A stretch of DNA of 64,000 bases from NCBI GenBank assembly GCA_963922205.1, contig CAWUHX010000302.1:186001-250000 (forward strand), given 5' to 3'. Source of the DNA: Romanomermis culicivorax (taxonomy: Eukaryota; Nematoda; Enoplea; Mermithida; Mermithidae). Positions 57,518-64,000 of the stretch are shown one piece after another. The notes under the pieces are model-generated. The model was not told where the DNA came from and did not search any database. It saw only the letters and a program-made list of their open reading frames with translations. A program made the position numbers and the translations under genes. Every line of letters starts with the position of its first letter. Position 1 is the first letter of the stretch.

Positions 57518-58299
57518 TTGATTACTGCAACAGCTACTGAACTAATCTATTGGCTCAGGGACAGATAGAGTAGTCGAAAACCAACAAAAAAACTAGTTCT
57601 TCATTGGTCCCCTATTGTGGTGGGAATTTGAAGTTTTCAACTTTATATAGAGGGTATTTTATGCGATGTAGTGGCCAAAATTCAACATACACTGATAAAT
57701 CAGAAACTAAAGCATCTATCTATTTGGTGTGGGATCTAAATAACTACTGAAACACTAGTAGCCACAGCTGAAGCATTAGAAATGCAAGCTGCAACACTGA
57801 ACCATTGAAAAATCGAGTTTGATACAACTGAAACATAATGGACTACTGGATTGAAACTACTACTGAAAAAACAGTATATATTCTGCTTTTTTCGAATAAT
57901 ATTTTTTGGAAGGAGTAGGAAGCAGGTGCTATATTCACGTTCAACAAAGTTTACTGAATTACTCTAGAGGAAAAACTTCTTGAGTGCAAAATTTTATATT
58001 GCAAAATTGGGTGAGAATAATGGTCGTTTATTGTTTGTTTTCATTTCAGAAACGATAGAATATATGTTAAAATGCTGGATAGCTAGACAAACAAAATTTA
58101 TGGAAGAAAGCTTCAGTTTTTGTTGGAAGGGAAATGAAAAGACTGAGCATTCAAATTCGAAATTTATCTTTTCAGGCTTACCTATGTCCAGTTTAAAGAA
58201 TTTTACTTCAAGTTCCAATAATCCACCAAGAAATATCTGTATGACTTTCTTCAAAACTAACATATTGATCAGTAACAATTTTCGAAATGTTGTTTGCGA

Positions 58300-58558
58300 T
58301 TAGTTATAATAAGAATTCATTATTGGCTATTTATGACCTTACAATGGCATAATAATGTGAAACACCTTTTTTTAGAATAACACAATATGACACACAATAA
58401 TACAGTGGTGAGTGACATTTCGGTAGTGTACCTACTACCTTCTTTAGGCTATGACAATTAGAATAATTTTCAATAAATCCTTGCTTGCACTGGGGTTTGA
58501 TCGCTGAAGTTTGAGATTGTGAGTTGAGAGGTGTAACCACTGGGCCATCGTGGCCAAT
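58300..58558 (-). mobile_element. tRNA-derived SINE, copy 4 (duplicate of copy 3)
   Basis: Same insertion as at 41,212-41,469, carried by the duplicated segment; differs by a longer T run and a few bases. Confidence 0.7.
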
Positions 58559-59749
58559 ATTTGTCCAGTTAGATCTTCTATTTAAGCTGGTGGACAATTG
58601 CATTCCTTAAGGAACCTCCTCAAGAAGGTTCTATTCCACATGTGGCCGATTTCAATGCTTTTCGTTCCTACATTGCTGGAACGTGCTACTTCCATTTCCA
58701 TTTGCTCCTCAATTTTTCTCTTGAAGGTGTTGCTTTCAAGGGCCAGTCATACTGGTGTTATCAAAGCTTGGCCTACACCTACACTTTAGATAATGTTCTG
58801 CTACTCTACTACTTTCTCATTCAGGTTCTTCAATCCATTTCTTTGTCCTAAGACTCAAAGTCTTGAACTGAATTGTAGCACTATTTGGTGACTGTTCCTT
58901 TCTGTGTTACCCTGAGAATAAATTTTCTGCTTTCGTTTACCAAAATTGCCAACAATGGTTGTGTGGAACCATACATGTAATTGGGGGGGGGGGGAAGTGC
59001 TATGGGAACCCCCCCAGAATCGTCGACCATATGGCTAGCCATTGGGCGACCACCCCCCCCCCCACCCCAGGATTTTCCAATCCTATGGCTAGCCATATGG
59101 TAGCCGTAGGAACCCCCATACTTTTAGTTGGAAAAATACTGAAAAATGTCATTTTTTCAAGAAAAATGTCAATTTTTGAACAAAAAATTGTCAAAAAACG
59201 TCAATTTTCTCGGCGCTTTCGCGCCATAAGTACATTTTTTATCATTTTTAAGACAAAAGTTACTACTTTTTCAACAGTTTTTCGGACTTTTTTCATTGAA
59301 AAAATCGAATTTTTTTTCCTTCAGAGACCCCTCCCCCCCCAAATTTTGGGAATTACTGACCCCCGACCCAGAAAAAGTGCTCCAACTTCCCCCCCCCCAG
59401 ACCTCGGAGCTCCGTTACATGTATGCGTGGAACAGATATTCCATTGTAAGCTTGCCCCTAATGCTTAAAATCAAATTTTTTGTTCAATGTCAATATACTC
59501 ATTTTTGCGAGATATATATAGTAAAGTACCCTGCTTTTAGTTCTTCCCAGAAAAATAGCATTCGAAAAAACCAACTTTAGTAGTCATGCACCCAAGCGAT
59601 GTAGCAGTGAACTATTAAATTGCATATGTTGGTATTTTTCATAGAAAATTTTACCATGAATATTCTTCATTCGAAAACTGCATAATGGATATATTCACTT
59701 TATGTCCCCAAGATTCTACCATTAAACGATGTTTCAACATTTTTGTTAC

Positions 59750-59879
59750 TTGTTCATTGACGGTAGCCAGGACGCCAGGCAAAATAGTTGATGTGTTCAT
59801 TTTTATCAAGTCTTTTGGACCATCGGAAACGAAAAGCAGTTCAACCAGACCCATTTCGGTGAAAAGGTCTTTCAATGCT
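59750..59879 (-). CDS. Second copy of beta-galactosidase exon 3
   Basis: Same frame and splice sites as 42,671-42,800, with one changed residue inside the exon (Ser to Pro in TILPGVLATVN). Pro also fits the family, so both versions are plausible alleles. Confidence 0.75.
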
Positions 59880-61897
59880 CTAAAAACATAACAAGGATGC
59901 TAGATCACACTTACAAATATAGAGAACGTGGTGGGGTAGACATAAATTTGATCGGTCAGCAATTAACTCTGTTTGGATACTCCAGTTTCTTCACAGTGAA
60001 ATTTGTATAGACATGGTAAACACTCGAAAGTTTATGATCCAAGACCATACATATTCTTGGGCGATCCACCCCCAGAATTTTCATCTGTTTGGATTTTGGA
60101 AACGAGGGAGTAAAATTTTTCTCAAATAAATGTTGAAAACAAATATATTAAGCATAGAATAAACACGATATAATTCGGCGCTGTTTGAGGAATTGATCAT
60201 ATAAAGACTAGGAAATTTTCTAGCCTAAATGTTGAAAATTATCAAGAAAAAACTTAGATTTTTTTTGAAACTGTAAGAGCACATGGAAAAAACATTTAAT
60301 AGCGAACTTTTGAAGCATTTTGATCAATTTTGACTGATTCTGAGCACTTTTGAAAAAGAAAAATTGGTTTTTAGCCCTCCTCATATTTCTATGCTGTACA
60401 TGTATACTCAGGACTCATTGTACATGATTAGATATAAGAAATTGAGTTTGATATGGCCCGGTATCAAAAAAGTTTTTCAAGTGATGCATGTCTGATCATG
60501 CAATTTTCCGAAATGAAAGTAGTGCATAAATCGACAGAGTGTAAAGTCTGATACGGCGTCAATGCAATAACAAGCAATTTTTAAAAAGTAAATTCGGGAT
60601 TTTAAATTATATTTTTGTATATTTGCATGTGGCCTAATTTCTCTATCCTCAATCAACATTTTCGACCTATCCAATACGTTACTTTCTTATTTCTGAGAAC
60701 AGCCGCATATGTAGAGTTATTATTATTTTTTTATTATATGCAAATTTTAGTGTAAACATGGCACACGAGCAAAAATAATCACTGTAAAGTCACTCACTTC
60801 ACCACTTGTACTAAATGCAATATTATTATATATATCGGAACTTACATCCCTGAAATTAAGCATGCTATAGCTCGTTCGATAGCCCACGACAAATCAAATT
60901 ACATTGATAACTTTTGTCCAAAAGTCCTGTTTACACTTGAATTTGCATAAATGAAAACATATTAAAATTTTCACTTATATCCAATACATCACGAAGGATG
61001 GGAAAACGTGAATTTAAACGACTGTAGTAATACTGTGCAAGAAGTAATGAAATTTTTAACACTTGCTTGGATATATGTTAACAATGTTCGCTGTATTTAT
61101 GAAGCAAGTTTATATGTGAAAAGATGTAATGGTGAAACTGACTTGTGAAAAACATGATTTAACTCCATACCAAAAGACACATATCATAGATGTAATATAT
61201 TTTGTATTAAGTATTGATTGCATGTCACCATAGATTCAACAGCTAAGGAGAAGAAATTCAAAAAATTGCACCTACCATAATGTGTTGAACTAATGCTACA
61301 CTAACCTTTTCAACTCGTGGGTCTTATTTGCACTAAAATTTGCATAAATGTGGTAAAAAATGGAAACTTTACCTTCACACAATCTCAACAATTACAAAAG
61401 CATATTTAACAGCAACACATGTGCGGTATTAGTATAGAATATCTCCACATGGATCAAAAATATAGTATGTTTTTATAAAATGCTTCCAAATGGTAAAGTG
61501 ACACAAATCAGTACTGTCGTCAAAATCGTCAAAATCGTCTATAAGAGCTTTCGATGTGAAATTTTTCACTCGAAAAATTGTCAAAGGTTATGTCAGTGTG
61601 TTCACAAATTTCCAGTCCTACATGGTATATTGTCTATCAGCAAATCGTGAAAATCTGAAATACTACTTGCTTTCCACTATAATTATTTAGAAGCATTTCA
61701 AGAAAAACAGACTATAGATTGAAAAACATTTTGAGTTTAAATTAGAATAGTTTCATGGCTAAATCGATGTCGCTGATTACGAATATGATATCAGAAATTT
61801 TATACGAGAAGGTATTTACGCGTTTTTAATAATAAATATAAAAATAATTTCAAAGTTCAATCAAAATTTATTCTTGCACAGCTTAGACACATTTTTA

Positions 61898-62164
61898 TCA
61901 GACTAAGGGGAACTGACGAGCTATTTCCGCACACATATTATTGAATGGCGTATCAATGTGCATATTCTTCCACCAGTGCTCAGCAAGGTTTTCAACCAAC
62001 TTTGCTTTGATATGGCCCCAGTGGTATTCAATGCGCTGCGTATTGGCGCCAGTTATCGGGTCGACGAAGTTCTTACTATGGTTCACGGTTTGGTGAACAA
62101 AGTTGAAACCAGGCCAGTTGGCTATGTTTCAGTACGCAGCCCATTCGTCTGAAACGATCGTTGT
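61898..62164 (-). pseudogene. Second copy of the Merlin-type transposase relic
   Basis: Keeps TIVSDEWAAY, the form expected in the family, where the first copy has SDESAAY; shares the same in-frame TGA. Three or four other residues differ (LVENLAEHWW, KNMHID). Confidence 0.7.
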
Positions 62165-63162
62165 TCACGGAGGGACATGTGGAGACATGCTATACTATTA
62201 CCCACATGTGCTAGATAGGTCATCTCAACCGCTGCAGTAATGCTCATGTGACTAATCAATGATCATTTCTGAAATACGCAGTTCTAAAGTAAGGTGAAGT
62301 TTGAAAGATTAATTTATCTTTCCACAGACGAGGTACTTTTTGGATATTAACTGGTTGTATCAAATCCGACGAGTTACATGTTGGCGCCTTTTACGGTTCC
62401 TTAGATCAAGTGTAGGCCAACTTTATATTGTTTTACGCATTTATGCAAACTTTGATGTAATGAACTCCCATGGGGAGAAACGGTTAGTGCAACATTACAA
62501 TGGGCTGCCGGATGCCCTATAGCTTGTGGAATTCCAAAATTTGCAGCTACGAACGTTCTCTTGTAAGTAATTCTGTCTGCTTACTTCGAATCAAAAATTT
62601 CTGGAGAATGTAGTCTCAGTTGCGTCCATTTTCCTTAACTATAGAAGTTATATCACTGAGCTGAATGTTTCGATGATGCAAATAAGTAGTTGAATGGACA
62701 ATGAATGGAATATCAACTATAGTCTGTTTTTTATAAAATGCTTCCAAATAGAAAAATGACACGAATCAGTACTGTCGTCAAAATCGTTAATATTTTTACC
62801 GTAGAATTTTTCACTGGAAAAGTCCTATACGATATACTGTTTGTCAGAAAATGGTGAAAATCTCAAATACTACTTGCTGTCCACTTTCATTATTTAGAAG
62901 CATTTCTAGAAAAACATACTATAAGTTATATAATTCGTGAAATTTGGATCATACGTTCTTGTCACCTCAATCTTTGGACTCTTAAATTTGTCAAAAATTA
63001 ACATAAAACGTTGTAGATAATATTTTTAAATAGATCTTGATCAGATCAATTTATTGGTCATGTTTTTACACAATCTCTGTAACTTTGAATTTAACTGGAA
63101 ATTTTTGACGAAATATTTTCAGTGCTGTGCATAGTCCTTATTCATGGTCACACGATTTTCAC

Positions 63163-63463
63163 CTCAAATATTCGACATCTCGTCCGTAAGCGTAATATTC
63201 ATTTTCAATTTGAAACGCAACGATAGGGCCGCCGTATGAAAATTGTTTGGCGGCCAATTTGGGCAATAGGACAGAAAAATAGTCCTGAACGGCGGTTAAA
63301 AAGCCCGAGTAAGAAGACCGTACTTTCATTCGATGGTCGGACAATAGCCAAGCAGGCAAACCGCCAAATTCCCATTCAGCACATATGTACGGCCCTGGGC
63401 GAACAATTACGTAAAGGCCGAGCTCTTGAGCTTGGTCTATGAACGATTCGACGTCCAATTCAC
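63163..63463 (-). CDS. Second copy of beta-galactosidase exon 2
   Basis: Identical in sequence, as far as I can see, to 46,073-46,373, including flanking intron. It lies 5' of exon 1 in the present scaffold order, where it could not contribute to the gene. Confidence 0.8.
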
Positions 63464-64000
63464 CTGGAAAGTGCAATGAAGCTCATGGTGGGCGTTATAG
63501 AAAGAAGTTCAACTATAAGAATCCTATAGATGGGGACGCTATGGCGTTAGAACACAAGACATTAAGACGCACGGAGATTTAGGACGCAAGGACACTAGGA
63601 ACCCACGAAAACCGTGAACGATAGGTATAAACTTTTTGGATTTATTGTCTTCTCATCGCATAGATTAAATGTTTCATCCTTGTAGTTGTGAAAATCTTCA
63701 TAAAAAAACATAGACAAAAGATTGCTGGAAGAAACGAAAGATCAAAAGGAAGAAAACGTCAGCAAAAATAAAAGCGTTAAGACCAAGTGAAAATAGGTAG
63801 AAAAGCATTAGAACAATAAAGAAAACACGAAGAAAAGTGACAAAAAAAGCAACATAAAGAAAGCAGCAAGAAAGAAAGAAGGAAAAAATGATAAAAGAAC
63901 GAAGAGAAGAAAGGAGAATAGAAAAAAGAAAGATAAAGAAATAAAATCTAAAAAAAAACTAAGATGAAAAATAAGTAAGAATGAAAAAAATCACAAGCGT

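Larger units (their letters stand above)
57519..64000. repeat. Near-identical second copy of 40,432-46,910
   Basis: The offset is 17,087 at the start, 17,079 at exon 3, and exactly 17,090 from 44,996 to the window end. In the last part (about 45,480-46,910) I see no difference at all, while the first part differs by scattered substitutions and homopolymer-length changes. It carries the SINE, G/C runs, Merlin relic and beta-galactosidase exons 3 and 2. The copy starts at an adapter and a gap, so an uncollapsed second haplotype or a mis-placed contig is more likely than a real duplication. Confidence 0.9.

Noticed and set aside
57519-64000. True tandem duplication of beta-galactosidase exons 2 and 3
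   Set aside because: The copy begins at a sequencing adapter after a scaffold gap, includes introns at near identity, and lies on the wrong side of exon 1.

Overview
The window is nuclear DNA from an invertebrate animal. It is AT-rich, its genes are split by GT-AG introns (many of them kilobases long), and it carries tRNA-derived SINEs, a Penelope-like reverse transcriptase fragment, Merlin-type transposase remnants, MITEs, fold-back elements and long satellites. I cannot name the species or be sure of the phylum. Most long open frames in this DNA are noise or simple repeats; the real genes were recovered by joining exons whose splice sites and phases agree.

Left part (1-31,500): a tandem array of segmental duplications carrying paralogous seven-transmembrane receptor genes, all on the minus strand. 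Receptor 1 (5,509-14,327) can be read without a break through 13 exons. Receptor 2 (23,014-30,531) has the same exon plan, but its Cys-rich ectodomain exon has lost 68 nt and is out of frame, and its Ser/Thr-rich stalk has been expanded by exon duplication. Each receptor unit is followed, 3' of the gene, by a conserved stretch holding an LDLa-like exon remnant. Sequence at 1-760 matches the region upstream of receptor 1, so another unit probably lies just off the left edge. A third LDLa-like stretch near 31 kb suggests a truncated unit on the right. Between the units lie an intronless 3'-5' exonuclease-like relic and a minisatellite (15.5-19.2 kb).

Middle (31,500-51,800): SINEs, then one minus-strand gene for a glycoside hydrolase family 35 beta-galactosidase of the GLB1L2/GLB1L3 type. 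Its seven exons run from 51,779 down to 35,113 and join in frame to about 622-624 residues with both catalytic glutamates. Its introns hold a satellite of perfect 14-bp palindromes, a SINE, a Merlin transposase relic and a 1.4-kb fold-back element.

Right part (51,800-64,000): mobile-element debris (a fold-back element, a MITE, tRNA-Thr-derived SINEs, a Penelope-like RT fragment), then a 100-N scaffold gap. Immediately after the gap lies a 25-nt match to the SMART template-switch/PCR primer, an uncleaned laboratory adapter. The following 6.5 kb (57,519-64,000) nearly duplicates 40,432-46,910, including beta-galactosidase exons 3 and 2. This is best read as an alternative-haplotype or mis-placed contig, not as a true tandem duplication.

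The most biologically novel item is the receptor array: class-B-like receptors with a Cys-rich ectodomain I do not recognise, a stalk built of interchangeable phase 1-1 exons, and possible alternative first exons.
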